A stretch of 64,000 bases of DNA from Allobosea sp. WAO (GCF_001509835.1 NZ_JXTJ01000005.1:1-64000); one strand, 5' to 3'; shown: positions 7,060 to 16,353, counted from the stretch's first letter. Translations and numbers: made by a program. The notes: generated by a model not told the origin, from the letters alone.

Positions 7060-7926
7060 CTAGCGCTCCACCGTCCCCGGCTCGTCTGCCGCAGCGATGG
7101 TCACCGCCGCCTCGGCAGCCGGCTGCTGCTGCGCGGCATATTCGCGTTCGAGCTTGCGATAACGCGCGACGCTGACCGGGATCAGCCCGAGATAGGCGAC
7201 GACGATCAGCGTCAGCATCTCGAAGGGATAGGCGAAGAACAGGCCGGCGACGACGACGACCGCGACGAAGATCGGCAGCACCTGGTCACGCGGGACGCGG
7301 GTTCCGAGCGTCTTGCCGGCATAGCAGGGGATGCGCGAAATCGTCAGGAAGGCGATAAACAGGATGTAGAGCCCAACGAAGGGCGCGCCATAGTCCTGCA
7401 CCGGCACGCCGATGAAATGCAGGTAGAGCGGCAGCATGGCGGTGATCGCACCGGCCGGGGCCGGCATGCCGACGAAGAAGTTCTTCTGCCATTCCGGGCG
7501 GTTGGGATCGTCGATCATCACGTTGAAGCGGGCGAGCCTCAGCGCCATGGCGCAGGCGAGCGTCAGCACCGCGATCCAGCCGAAGGATTTCAGGTCGTGC
7601 AGGACGAAGATCCACAGCACATAGCCGGTGGCGACGCCGAAATTGACGAAGTCGGAGAGCGAGTCGAGCTCGGCACCGAAGCGCGAGGTGCCCTTGAGCA
7701 TCCGCGCCAGCCTTCCGTCGACGCCGTCGAGCGCCGCCGCGATCAGGATGCAGATCGTCGCCGTCTCGAGTTTGCCCTCGACCACCAGCCGCATCGCGGT
7801 CAGGCCCAGGCAGAGCGCCAGCAACGTGATGACGTTCGGGGCGAGGAGCCGGAACGGGATAGGCTTGAAGCGCGCGCGCTTGGTTTCGACGCGTTCAGGT
7901 TCGAAAGGGGGAAAGAGATCGCTCAT
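7060..7926 (-). CDS. pssA: CDP-diacylglycerol-serine O-phosphatidyltransferase
   Basis: A 288-residue multi-pass inner-membrane enzyme. The CDP-alcohol phosphotransferase motif is complete: Asp70-Gly71-x2-Ala74-Arg75-x8-Gly84-x3-Asp88-x3-Asp92 (DGRLAR then GAELDSLSD). It makes phosphatidylserine from CDP-diacylglycerol and serine, the substrate of the decarboxylase encoded just upstream. A hydrophobic C-terminal half is followed by an Ala/Gln-rich cytoplasmic tail. The 136-bp gap to psd contains no gene; the two are probably one transcription unit. Confidence 0.95.
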   Translation of the reverse strand: MSDLFPPFEPERVETKRARFKPIPFRLLAPNVITLLALCLGLTAMRLVVEGKLETATICILIAAALDGVDGRLARMLKGTSRFGAELDSLSDFVNFGVATGYVLWIFVLHDLKSFGWIAVLTLACAMALRLARFNVMIDDPNRPEWQKNFFVGMPAPAGAITAMLPLYLHFIGVPVQDYGAPFVGLYILFIAFLTISRIPCYAGKTLGTRVPRDQVLPIFVAVVVVAGLFFAYPFEMLTLIVVAYLGLIPVSVARYRKLEREYAAQQQPAAEAAVTIAAADEPGTVER

Positions 7927-8062
7927 GGCAGCCGGAATACGCGGTTTTCTGGCAGCAGGCTAGGCGGTGCTGCGGGTCGTGCCCGGGGTTTCCCCCGAGC
8001 TTGACGTACAAGAATTTCCCGCAACAGTCTCCCGGGCGCCTGCCCGGAAGGACGTCACGGCT

Positions 8063-8761
8063 TTAGATCGCGCGGAACACACGGTCCGTGTCGTTGACCG
8101 AGAGATCGGCGAGCACGGTCTCGCCGGAGATCATGGTCTGGCCCTCGCTGACCAGCGGGATCACGCCCTGCGGCAGATAAACGTCGACGCGCGAGCCGAA
8201 GCGGATCAAGCCGAAGCGCTCGCCGGGGGCGAGATGGTCCCCTTCCTTGACGAAGGGCACGATGCGGCGGGCGACCAGCCCGGCGATCTGCACGACGCCG
8301 ACGATGCCGGCCTTGGTCTCGATCGCCAGCGCGTTGCGCTCATTGTCCTCGCTCGCCTTGTCGAGCTCAGCATTGAGGAAGAGACCCGGCGTATAGGCCA
8401 TCTTGGCGACCCGCCCGGCGACCGGGCTGCGGTTCACATGGCAGTCGAAGACGTTCATGAACACCGAGATGCGCAGCATCGGCTCGGCCGGCAGCTCGAG
8501 CTCGGGCGGCGGCAGCGCCGTGCCGATCTGGCTGATGCGGCCGTCGGCGGGCGAAACCACCAATCCTTCGCGTTGCGGCACGATGCGGACGGGATCACGG
8601 AAGAAATAGCAGATCCAAAGGGTGATCAGCGTGCCGAGCCAGCCGAACGGGGCCCAGAGCTGGCCGAGCACCAGCGTCGCGACAGCGCCGATGGCGATGA
8701 AGACATAGCCTTCCTTGTGGATCGGCACGATCAGCTTACGGACGGAATCGACGAGCGACAT
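8063..8761 (-). CDS. psd: Phosphatidylserine decarboxylase proenzyme, short form
   Basis: This 232-residue protein is the short archaeal/alphaproteobacterial type. The self-cleavage site is Gly189-Ser190 in [12 protein letters not shown], where the Ser becomes the pyruvoyl cofactor. Other family blocks are visible: YFFRDP near 52, VSPADGRI near 69, [13 protein letters not shown] near 101. An N-terminal hydrophobic segment (20-55) anchors it to the membrane. It converts phosphatidylserine to phosphatidylethanolamine and precedes pssA, so the operon encodes both committed steps. Confidence 0.95.
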   Translation of the reverse strand: MSLVDSVRKLIVPIHKEGYVFIAIGAVATLVLGQLWAPFGWLGTLITLWICYFFRDPVRIVPQREGLVVSPADGRISQIGTALPPPELELPAEPMLRISVFMNVFDCHVNRSPVAGRVAKMAYTPGLFLNAELDKASEDNERNALAIETKAGIVGVVQIAGLVARRIVPFVKEGDHLAPGERFGLIRFGSRVDVYLPQGVIPLVSEGQTMISGETVLADLSVNDTDRVFRAI

Positions 8762-8910
8762 GGGGTGGCATCCTGTTGGTCTTGCTGGCGCACCGCGCCG
8801 TCATGGCCTTGCCTTCGCGGTCAGGTTGCGGCCGCCGGGCAGAGGACGCTGTTTAGGGGCTCCCGAGCCGCTGGGAAAGAGGCGTCTCTGACGCGGGCGG
8901 AATCAGCGCC

Positions 8911-10566
8911 TCACCTGACTGCCAGTGCCGCCGCCCGCCCGGCAATCCGTCCCGAGAAGATGCAGCCACCGAGGAAGGTCCCTTCCAGGGCGCGATAGCC
9001 ATGCAGGCCGCCTCCGCCGAAGCCCGCCGCCTCGCCCGCGGCATAAAGGCCGGGCACGGGCGTGCCGTCATCTCCCAGCACCCGAGAGGACAGGTCGGTC
9101 ATCAATCCTCCCAGGGATTTGCGGGTGAGGATGTTGAGCCTGACGGCGATCAGCGGGCCATGGGCCGGGTCGAGGATGCGGTGCGGCTTTGCCGTGCGGA
9201 TCAGCCGGTCGCCGAGATAGGCGCGCGCGCCGCGCAGCGCCGTGACCTGCAGGTCCTTGCCATAGGGGTTCTCGGCATCGCGGTCGCGCGCCTCGATCTG
9301 CGCCCGTAAGTGCGCCTCGTCGATCAGCCCGGCGCCGGCGAGCGCGTTCATCCGGGCGACGAGCAGCGAGAAGTCGGTCTCGACGATAAAATCCTCGCCC
9401 TTGTCGAGGAAGGCCTGGACCGGCGCCGGCATACCGGCCCGGGCCCGCTGGATGACCTGCCGCCAGCTCTTGCCGGTGAGGTCCGGATTCTGCTCGGAGC
9501 CGGAGAGCGCAAACTCCTTGGCGACGATGCTACGGCTGGTGACGAACCATGAATGATCGAAGCCGGTGCGGCGCAGATGCTCGAGCGTGCCGAGCGTGTC
9601 GAAGCCGGGAAAGAGCGGTACCGGCAGGCGGTTACCCCGCGCATCGAACCAGAGCGAGGACGGGCCGGGCAGGATGCGGATCGCATGGGCTGACCAGATC
9701 GGCGCCCAGTTGGCGATGCCCTCGACATAGTGCCACATCCGGTCGCCATTGATCAGCCGGCCGCCGGCAGCCTCGGCGGCGGCGAGCATCGCGCCGTCGA
9801 CATGGGCCGGCACGCCTGACAGCATCCGCTTCGGCGGCTCGCCGAGGCGCTGCGGCCAGTTGCGGCGGACGAGATCGTGATTGCCGCCGATACCGCCCGA
9901 GGCGACGATCACGGCCTGGGCCCTGATCGCGAAGCTCCCGCGCGCCGTGCGCGAGCTCGCCTGCCCGCGTTCGACCGCGCTCTCCTCCAGAAACTCGCCC
10001 GCGACACCGTCGACCGCGCCGGCACTGTGCGTCAGGCCGGTGACGCGATGGCGGAAGCGCAAGTTTATCAGCCCCCGCACCTCGCCTTCGGCGACGCGGC
10101 GCAGGAATGGCTCGAGCACGCCCGGGCCCGTCCCCCAGGTGACATGGAAGCGCGGCACCGAATTGCCGTGGCCGGTCGCGAGATAGCCGCCGCGCTCTGC
10201 CCAGCCGACGACCGGGAACCAGCGCATGCCTTGCTGGTGCAGCCAGCTGCGCTTCTCTCCGGCGGCGAAATCGAGATAGGCTTCAGCCCAGGCCTTCGGC
10301 CAATGATCCTCCTCGCGGTCGAAGCCGGCCGAGCCGAACCAGTCCTGCCGCGCGAGTGCAAGCGAATCCCTGATGCGAAGCCGGCGCTGCTCTGGCGAAT
10401 CGACCAGGAAGAGCCCACCGAAGGACCAGTGCGCCTGGCCGCCGAGCGAGGCCCGCGGCTCCTGCTCGACGATGACGACCTTGCGGCCGGCATCGGCGAG
10501 TTCGGCGGCAGCGACCAACCCGGCAAGTCCGGCACCGACGATGACGACATCGGCCTCCTCAGCCAT
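8911..10566 (-). CDS. FAD-dependent oxidoreductase, ketosteroid dehydrogenase/fumarate reductase type
   Basis: The ATG at 10566 (MAEEADVVIVGAG) has a GAGGG ribosome binding site; GTG 10578 is also possible. The 551-residue product has an N-terminal FAD-binding Rossmann motif GAGLAGLVAAAELA, the second glycine segment ASGGIGG around 230, and the C-terminal FAD-contacting segment GLYAAGEAAGFGGGGLHG with LGGCIFSGRIAG. This is the FAD_binding_2 family used by fumarate reductases and 3-ketosteroid dehydrogenases. The substrate is not deducible. It follows a small membrane protein gene and precedes psd-pssA on the same strand. Confidence 0.85.
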   Translation of the reverse strand: MAEEADVVIVGAGLAGLVAAAELADAGRKVVIVEQEPRASLGGQAHWSFGGLFLVDSPEQRRLRIRDSLALARQDWFGSAGFDREEDHWPKAWAEAYLDFAAGEKRSWLHQQGMRWFPVVGWAERGGYLATGHGNSVPRFHVTWGTGPGVLEPFLRRVAEGEVRGLINLRFRHRVTGLTHSAGAVDGVAGEFLEESAVERGQASSRTARGSFAIRAQAVIVASGGIGGNHDLVRRNWPQRLGEPPKRMLSGVPAHVDGAMLAAAEAAGGRLINGDRMWHYVEGIANWAPIWSAHAIRILPGPSSLWFDARGNRLPVPLFPGFDTLGTLEHLRRTGFDHSWFVTSRSIVAKEFALSGSEQNPDLTGKSWRQVIQRARAGMPAPVQAFLDKGEDFIVETDFSLLVARMNALAGAGLIDEAHLRAQIEARDRDAENPYGKDLQVTALRGARAYLGDRLIRTAKPHRILDPAHGPLIAVRLNILTRKSLGGLMTDLSSRVLGDDGTPVPGLYAAGEAAGFGGGGLHGYRALEGTFLGGCIFSGRIAGRAAALAVR

Positions 10567-10719
10567 CTTCCCTCTCACCTGCCTGCGGCTTTCGCTTTGG
10601 CGCCGAGCTTGCCGAGAATCGGCGCGCCCGCAAGAGCGACGCCCGCGGTGGCTATCAGCTTGGCGGGATGGTGGCCGGGCGAGCCGGCGGCAATGCTTGG
10701 TGAAGCCGCGCCCGGGGGG

Positions 10720-11223
10720 TCAGACAGCCCTCAACGGCGCGGAACCGGCCGCGAAACGCCGGCCCGCCAGCACCGTCAGCACGAGGAATATCGCCAGCGC
10801 AATGCCCTGCACGATCGCGAAGGGCGGCTCGGCCTGCGTCGGCGCCATGGCGTTCAGCACCGGCACCTTGAGGAAGAGCTGGGCGATCAGGACGAAGATC
10901 AGCAGGTAGAAGGAGAGCATGGCGGTGATGGCGTAAGTCCGCCGCCAGCCACCTTGCAGGTGGCGCCCATAGAGGGCGACGGCGGCAACCGCCAACAGCA
11001 CCAGCGAGATCGCCCCGACGATATGCGAGGGCAGGACACCGCTGAATGGGAAGAGGAAACCGGTCGCGCTGGTCGCGATCGCCGTCCAGAGGAAGATGCC
11101 GTTCCAGCGCGGGCTGAGATGGCCTTTCAGCAAGGCCGCCGCCGCCGGAAAGCCGGCGACGATGGCGATCAGGCTGAGCCAGGTGTGGAAGCCGACAAGC
11201 GTCGTCGGATCGAGCACGAACAT
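10720..11223 (-). CDS. Small multi-pass membrane protein of unknown function
   Basis: The start MFVLDPTTLVGFHTW at 11223 has a GAGGG site about 10 bases upstream; longer frames to 11316 lack one. The 167-residue product has about five transmembrane segments (roughly 10-30, 43-60, 70-92, 100-125, 140-160) with a conserved-looking GFLFPFSG turn and a VPVLNAMAPTQAEPPF loop before the last helix. Related proteins are scattered through Hyphomicrobiales with no known role. It lies between the ABC exporter and the flavoprotein. Confidence 0.75.
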   Translation of the reverse strand: MFVLDPTTLVGFHTWLSLIAIVAGFPAAAALLKGHLSPRWNGIFLWTAIATSATGFLFPFSGVLPSHIVGAISLVLLAVAAVALYGRHLQGGWRRTYAITAMLSFYLLIFVLIAQLFLKVPVLNAMAPTQAEPPFAIVQGIALAIFLVLTVLAGRRFAAGSAPLRAV

Positions 11224-11312
11224 GAGAAGCGCCCTCATTACCCAAGGGCAGTCTGCGCTTCGTCCCTGCGGCTGCCAAGCCACAATTTCGAGCAGATCCA
11301 ATCTTTGCGCGA

Positions 11313-13223
11313 TCAATCCGTCAGGCTGACGCGGACGCTCTCGCCCTCCTCCGCCGTGGCACGCTGCAGCGTCGCCTTGGCTTCGTCGACCTGGCGCTGG
11401 CGGTTCCAGAGCGCGGCGTAGACGCCGTCCGCCGCGAGCAGCTCGCGGTGATGGCCGCGCTCGACGATCAGCCCCTTGTCGAGGACGATGATCTCGTCGG
11501 CGTTGATAACGGTCGAGAGCCGATGCGCGATCACCAGGGTGGTGCGGCCCTGGCTGACCCGGTCGAGTGCGTCCTGGATCTCCTTCTCGGTGAAGGAATC
11601 GAGCGCCGAGGTCGCCTCGTCGAGGACGAGGACCGGCGGCCCCTTCAGGATCGTGCGGGCGATGGCGACGCGCTGTTTCTCGCCGCCGGACAGCTTGAGG
11701 CCGCGTTCGCCGACCGAGGTCGCATAGCCCTCGGGCAGCGTCCTGATGAAGCGGTCGATCTGGGCGAGACGGGCGGCCTCCTCGATCTCTTCCTGAGTGG
11801 CTTCGGGGCGGCCATAACGCAGATTGTACTCGATGGTGTCGTTGAACAGCACCGTGTCCTGCGGGACCATGCCGATCGCGGACCGCAGCGAGACCTGCTG
11901 GACGGAGGCGATGTCCTGACCATCGATCAGGATACGCCCCTTCTGCGGCTCGTAGAAGCGGAAGAGCAGACGCGAGATCGTCGACTTGCCGGCGCCTGAC
12001 GGGCCGACGATGGCGATGGTCTTGCCCGCCGGCACCGAAAACGAGATGCCGCGCAGGATCGGCCGCTCCGGCACATAGGCGAAATGCACGTCCTCGAAGG
12101 TGACGGAGCCGGCCTGGACGTTGAGCGGTGGCGCGCCGGGCTTGTCCTGGATCTCGGGATCGCGGCCGATCAGCGAGAACATCTGCTCGATGTCGAGCGT
12201 CGCCTGCTTGATCTCGCGATAGACGGTGCCCATGAAATTCAGGGGGATATAGAGCTGGATCAGCATGGCGTTGATCAGCACGAAGTCACCGACCGTGTTG
12301 GTGCCGGCCTGGAAGCCGCGCACGCACATCACCATCGAGACCGTCAGCCCGGCCGCGAAGATCGAGGCCTGGCCGAAATTGAGCCAGGCGAGCGAGGTAT
12401 AGGCCTTGATCGAGTTGCGCTCATAGCGCGCCATGGAGACGTCGTAGCGCGCGGTCTCGCGCGCCTCGGCGCCGAAGTACTTCACCGTCTCGTAGTTCAG
12501 CAGCGAGTCGATCGCCTTGGCGTTGGCGTCGGTGTCAGATTCGTTCATCTGGGCGCGGATGGCGATGCGCCATTCGGTGGCCTTGATGGTGTAGGCCATG
12601 TAGCCGACGACCATGACGACGAGCACAACGACATAGCGCCAGTCGAACAGCCAGAGCAGTACGCTGATGATCAGCGTGACCTCGATGATCACGGGCACGA
12701 GCTGGTTGAGGCCGAGCCGCACCATCTCCTCGATGCCGTTGCGGCCGCGCTCGAGCACGCGCGTCAGCCCACCGGTCTTGCGTTCGAGATGGAAGCGCAG
12801 CGACAGGTGGTGCAGATGGCCGAAGGTCTGCAGCGCCAACGTGCGCACGGCATGCATGAACACCGGGGCGAAGATCGCGTCGCGCAGCTGGATGAAGGCA
12901 GAGGAACCGACGCGGGCAAAACCGTAGATCACCGTCAGCGCCAGCGGCGCGCCGACCAGCCAGGGCAACCAGGAAGCGAGCGTCGTCGGCGTGCCCGCGA
13001 GCGCATCGGTCGCCCATTTGAAGGTGAAGGGCACGCCCATCAGCACTAGGCGACCGACCACCAGCAGCGCGAAGGCGATCACCACCCGCCGGCGCAGATC
13101 GGCGCGCTCCGGCGGCCAGAGATAGGGCCAGAGCGCCTTGAAGGTGGCGACGAAACCGGAACCCGGCTGGAGCACGGCCGAGCGTGCGAAAGGCGCCGGG
13201 GACGGCGCGGCAGGCGGGGACAT
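11313..13223 (-). CDS. ABC exporter, ATM1/HMT1-type half transporter
   Basis: I chose ATG 13223 with a GGAAGAG site, giving 636 residues; 40 further in-frame codons upstream look non-coding. An N-terminal six-helix exporter domain (about 50-330) precedes the ATPase domain (about 370-600) with Walker A GPSGAGKST, Q-loop MVPQD, signature LSGGEKQR, Walker B VLVLDEATSALD and the switch His of IAHRLST. The transmembrane region resembles ATM1/ABCB7 proteins (RGRNGIEEM, LNYETVKYFGAE), which export glutathione-linked compounds or metal conjugates. It probably acts as a homodimer in the inner membrane. Confidence 0.93.
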   Translation of the reverse strand: MSPPAAPSPAPFARSAVLQPGSGFVATFKALWPYLWPPERADLRRRVVIAFALLVVGRLVLMGVPFTFKWATDALAGTPTTLASWLPWLVGAPLALTVIYGFARVGSSAFIQLRDAIFAPVFMHAVRTLALQTFGHLHHLSLRFHLERKTGGLTRVLERGRNGIEEMVRLGLNQLVPVIIEVTLIISVLLWLFDWRYVVVLVVMVVGYMAYTIKATEWRIAIRAQMNESDTDANAKAIDSLLNYETVKYFGAEARETARYDVSMARYERNSIKAYTSLAWLNFGQASIFAAGLTVSMVMCVRGFQAGTNTVGDFVLINAMLIQLYIPLNFMGTVYREIKQATLDIEQMFSLIGRDPEIQDKPGAPPLNVQAGSVTFEDVHFAYVPERPILRGISFSVPAGKTIAIVGPSGAGKSTISRLLFRFYEPQKGRILIDGQDIASVQQVSLRSAIGMVPQDTVLFNDTIEYNLRYGRPEATQEEIEEAARLAQIDRFIRTLPEGYATSVGERGLKLSGGEKQRVAIARTILKGPPVLVLDEATSALDSFTEKEIQDALDRVSQGRTTLVIAHRLSTVINADEIIVLDKGLIVERGHHRELLAADGVYAALWNRQRQVDEAKATLQRATAEEGESVRVSLTD

Positions 13224-13318
13224 TGTCACTCTTCCAAATTGAAGCGCCGATATAGGCCAGTTCTCCCGCAAATGCAGGGGGCCGAGGGAAATAACTCTCC
13301 CGGGCAAATGCGGACCGT

Positions 13319-13942
13319 TCAGGTGATCCGGTCGTGGTTGCACCAGACGATGTCGGCCGGGCGGCTCTCCGCCAGAACCAGGCGCGCATTGGGCAGATCG
13401 TTCCCGGCCACCCAGGCCCGCGCCGCCGCCGGCTTGCGACCGTGATGCGCCCAGCGCGCGAGCAGCCGGCGCTCCAGCTGATCGAGCGGAACGTCGATGA
13501 AGACCGTCAGGTCGAAGAGCGGCGCGAGCCGGGTCCAGGGCGGCCGGTCGAGCAGGAGGTAATTGCCCTCGACCAGCACGATCGACGTCGCAGCCGGCAC
13601 GATCGCCGCTCCGGCCCGGGCGAGATCGGCGGCACGGTCGAAGAGCGGCACGGCGACGTCGGCATCGCCGGCGCGCAGGCGGCGCAAGATCGTTTCCAGG
13701 CCGCCGCAGTCGAAGGTCTCCGGCGCGCCCTTGCGGTCGCTCAGCCCCATGGCGGCGAGCACCGCATTGTCGAAGTGGAAGCCGTCCATCGGCACCAGGG
13801 CCGATTCGGGCAGCAGCTCGGCAAGCCGGGCCGACATCTCCGACTTACCTGCTCCCGGCGGCCCGGCGATGGCGACGACGATGCGCCCTGCCTCGCCGGC
13901 CTCGGCGCGGATGCGTGAGGCAACATGCGCGATATCGACCAT
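13319..13942 (-). CDS. P-loop kinase, uridine kinase/FrcK-like
   Basis: The 207-residue product has Walker A AGPPGAGKSE near residue 26 and a catalytic-type MDGFHFDN motif near 52, as in uridine kinase, phosphoribulokinase and pantothenate kinase relatives. Further blocks are APETFDCGGLETILRRL and IVLVEGNYLLLDRPPW. In rhizobia, close relatives accompany fructose transport genes (FrcK), but no sugar transporter is nearby here. The phosphoacceptor is unknown. Confidence 0.8.
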   Translation of the reverse strand: MVDIAHVASRIRAEAGEAGRIVVAIAGPPGAGKSEMSARLAELLPESALVPMDGFHFDNAVLAAMGLSDRKGAPETFDCGGLETILRRLRAGDADVAVPLFDRAADLARAGAAIVPAATSIVLVEGNYLLLDRPPWTRLAPLFDLTVFIDVPLDQLERRLLARWAHHGRKPAAARAWVAGNDLPNARLVLAESRPADIVWCNHDRIT

Positions 13943-14110
13943 GATCGCGCTCCCCCGCGCCCGAAATGCCTGTTGCCGCGAGACGCGGGCGCGCCCGTCA
14001 GGCCCCGCCCCCCTGCCATGAAGTGGCGCCGATCAGGCCTTGTTCTCGTCGCAAGCGCAATGCCAGACTGGCCTCAAGGCCTTGAAGGCTGAGACCGGGG
14101 ACGAAAGCTC

Positions 14111-14446
14111 ATGAACCTTCGCCGTGTATTGCCGACCGCCTGCGCACTCGCGCTCCTGCCTGCCCTGCCTGCTCTCGCTCAGTCCGCCCGCCCGCCGGCA
14201 CAGGTCAAGATCACCAATGCTCGTACGGTGCCACTCGAGTCGCTGGAGATCACCACCACGGGCGAACAGCCCCGCCTCGTCGCCAAGCTCGCCAAGCCGC
14301 TGGCGCCCGGCAAGAGCATCTCGCTGAAGCTGAACAAGCCGGCCGGCTGCACCTACTATCTGCTCGGCAAGTTCAGCGACGACAGCGAAAGCGACAATGA
14401 CGGCATCGATCTTTGCAAGGAAAGGTCGCTGCGCCTGACCGAGTGA
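14111..14446 (+). CDS. Secreted hypothetical protein, 111 aa
   Basis: It starts at ATG 14111 with a clear signal peptide (MNLRRVLPTACALALLPALPALAQS; cleavage after ALA around residue 23). The mature protein is about 88 residues and contains strand-like repeats (VKITNARTVPLESLEITTTGE) and two Cys (CTYYLLGKF and DLCKERS), probably a disulfide. This suggests a small periplasmic immunoglobulin-like fold. No family is recognised with confidence. Confidence 0.75.
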   Translation: MNLRRVLPTACALALLPALPALAQSARPPAQVKITNARTVPLESLEITTTGEQPRLVAKLAKPLAPGKSISLKLNKPAGCTYYLLGKFSDDSESDNDGIDLCKERSLRLTE

Positions 14447-14455
14447 CGGGCCAGG

Positions 14456-14590
14456 CCTTCTCCCCGCGGGAGAGAAGGTGGCAGCGCGAAGCGCTGACGG
14501 ATGAGGGAAGGGCAGCGGGAAGCTGTGGACGCATCACCCCATCGCGCCGCCCTCAACCCCTGCCGGACCTTCTCCCCCGAGGGGAGAAGG
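14456..14590. repeat. Pair of REP-like palindromes
   Basis: Two related 23-bp palindromes lie in the gap between the secreted protein and cimA: 14456-14478 (arms CCTTCTCC and GAGAAGG around a CCGCGGGA centre) and 14568-14590 (perfect CCTTCTCCCC / GGGGAGAAGG with a 3-base loop). Similar CTTCTCCC hairpins are dispersed in Hyphomicrobiales intergenic regions. They sit where two convergent genes end and could terminate both. Confidence 0.75.
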
Positions 14591-14597
14591 AGGCTGA

Positions 14598-16193
14598 CTA
14601 CGCCGTCGCGCCCTCGCGCATCAGCTTGTAGACGATCGAGTCGGTCAGCGCCTGGAACGAGGCGTCGATGATGTTGGCGCTGACGCCGACCGTGGTCCAG
14701 CGCTCGCCTTTCTCATCCGCCGATTCGATCAGCACGCGCGTCACCGCATCGGTGCCGCCCTGGAAGATGCGGACTTTGTAGTCGACGAGGCGCAAGCCCT
14801 CGATCAGCGACTGGTAGCGGCCGAGATCCTTGCGCAAGGCGATATCGAGCGCGTTGACCGGGCCGGAATCGCCTTCCGCCGCAGAGATCAGCACCTCCTC
14901 GCCGACCTTCACCTTGACGATGGCTTCCGAGAAGGTGACGAGCTCGCCGAGCGCATTGTGCCGCCGCTCGACATTCACCGCGAAGCGCTCGACCCCGAAG
15001 AACTCCGGGACTTCGCCGAGGATGCGGCGCACCAGCAAATAGAAGGAGGCATCGGCGCCCTCGAAGGCATAGCCCTGCGCCTCCTTGTCCTTCAGTTCCT
15101 CCAGCACCCGCGAAAGCCGCGGATCGTCACGAGCGATCGTGACGCCGACCCGCTCGAGCTCGGCCAGCAGGTTGGACTTGCCACCCTGGTTGGAGACCAG
15201 GACCTTGCGGCTGTTGCCAACCGCCTCCGGCGCGACATGCTCATAGGTGCGCGGGTCCTTCAGCACGGCCGAGGCATGGATGCCGGCCTTGGTGGCGAAG
15301 GCCGAGGAGCCGACGAAGGGCGCGTGCCGGTTCGGGGCGCGGTTCAGCATCTCGTCGAGCGCGCGCGAGACATGGGTGAGCTCGCCGAGGCGATCGTCCG
15401 CGACGCCGATGGAGAAGCGCTCGCGATAGCGCTCCTTCAGCTTCAGCGTGCCGATCAGCGTCACCAGATTGGCGTTGCCGCAGCGCTCGCCGAGCCCGTT
15501 CAGCGTGCCCTGGACCTGGCGTGCGCCGGCCTCGACCGCGGCGAGCGAGTTGGCGACAGCGCAGCCGCAATCGTCATGGGCGTGGATGCCGAGGTTCTCG
15601 CCCGGCACGACCTTCGCTACCGCGGCGACGATGGCGCCGATCTCGTCCGGCAGCGTGCCGCCATTGGTGTCGCAAAGCACCACCCAGCGGGCACCGGCTT
15701 CGTAGGCGGTGCGGGCGCAGGCGAGCGCATATTCTGGATTGGCCTTGTAGCCGTCGAAGAAGTGCTCGCAATCGAGCATCACCTCGCGCCCGGCCGCCTT
15801 GGCCGCCGCCACGCTCTCGGCGATGCCGGCGAGGTTCTCCTCCAGCGAAATCTCGAGCGCGACATGGACATGGTAGTCCCAGCTCTTGGCGACGAAGACG
15901 ATGGCGTCGGCCTTCGCCTCGAGCAGCGCAGCGATGCCGGGGTCGTTGGCGGCCGAGCGCCCTGCCCGCTTGGTCATGCCGAAGGCCGCGAACTTCGCCT
16001 GCCGCGTCGGCTTCTGCTCGAAGAAGGCGGTATCGAGCGGGTTCGCGCCGGGATAGCCGCCTTCGACATAGTCGATGCCGAGCTTGTCGAGCATCACCGC
16101 GACCGCGCGCTTGTCGTCGAGCGAGAAGTCGACGCCGGTGGTCTGCGCGCCGTCGCGGAGCGTGGTGTCGAAAAGATGGACGCGGGCGCTCAT
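14598..16193 (-). CDS. cimA: (R)-citramalate synthase
   Basis: A 531-residue member of the isopropylmalate/citramalate synthase family. The N-terminal TIM barrel opens with LFDTTLRDGAQ and carries the metal-binding GIHAHDDCGCAVANS; the substrate loop GTLNGLGERCGNANL follows. The C-terminal third is the allosteric LeuA-type domain. CimA condenses pyruvate with acetyl-CoA to citramalate, giving a threonine-independent entry to isoleucine synthesis. Its ATG overlaps the stop of a 37-codon upstream ORF (ATGA), so it may be translationally coupled. Confidence 0.93.
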   Translation of the reverse strand: MSARVHLFDTTLRDGAQTTGVDFSLDDKRAVAVMLDKLGIDYVEGGYPGANPLDTAFFEQKPTRQAKFAAFGMTKRAGRSAANDPGIAALLEAKADAIVFVAKSWDYHVHVALEISLEENLAGIAESVAAAKAAGREVMLDCEHFFDGYKANPEYALACARTAYEAGARWVVLCDTNGGTLPDEIGAIVAAVAKVVPGENLGIHAHDDCGCAVANSLAAVEAGARQVQGTLNGLGERCGNANLVTLIGTLKLKERYRERFSIGVADDRLGELTHVSRALDEMLNRAPNRHAPFVGSSAFATKAGIHASAVLKDPRTYEHVAPEAVGNSRKVLVSNQGGKSNLLAELERVGVTIARDDPRLSRVLEELKDKEAQGYAFEGADASFYLLVRRILGEVPEFFGVERFAVNVERRHNALGELVTFSEAIVKVKVGEEVLISAAEGDSGPVNALDIALRKDLGRYQSLIEGLRLVDYKVRIFQGGTDAVTRVLIESADEKGERWTTVGVSANIIDASFQALTDSIVYKLMREGATA

Positions 16194-16303
16194 CGCCGGG
16201 CTCTCAGGCGATAGCGCAGCACCTTCGGCATCACCATGGCGAGCATGACGAGCTTCATCGCGATCGAGAGCGAGCCGGCGGGGCGAATGCGGGGCGGGTT
16301 CAT
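16190..16303 (-). CDS. Small 37-aa ORF coupled to cimA
   Basis: ATG 16303 follows an excellent AAGGAAGAAG ribosome binding site. The frame ends with a TGA overlapping the cimA ATG (16190-16193). The peptide has a basic start (MNPPRIRPAG), a hydrophobic, Met-rich middle (MKLVMLAMVMPKVL) and a basic end (RYRLRARR), so it may insert in the membrane. It could act as a leader coupling translation to cimA or be a short protein in its own right. It is not enriched in isoleucine codons, so a classical attenuator peptide is unlikely. Confidence 0.55.
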   Translation of the reverse strand: MNPPRIRPAGSLSIAMKLVMLAMVMPKVLRYRLRARR

Positions 16304-16353
16304 GCGCTTCTTCCTTCTTGGTTGTCGTCAGGCCAGGGCGAGGCGGGCGCGGT

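Noticed and set aside
9877..11421. 514-codon plus-strand frame over the flavoprotein and membrane protein
   Set aside because: Spans two real minus-strand genes and their gap; composition shows shadow bias.
14958..16214. 418-codon plus-strand frame over cimA
   Set aside because: It lies antisense to the well-conserved cimA; the product is Arg/Asp-rich shadow sequence without a domain or ribosome binding site.
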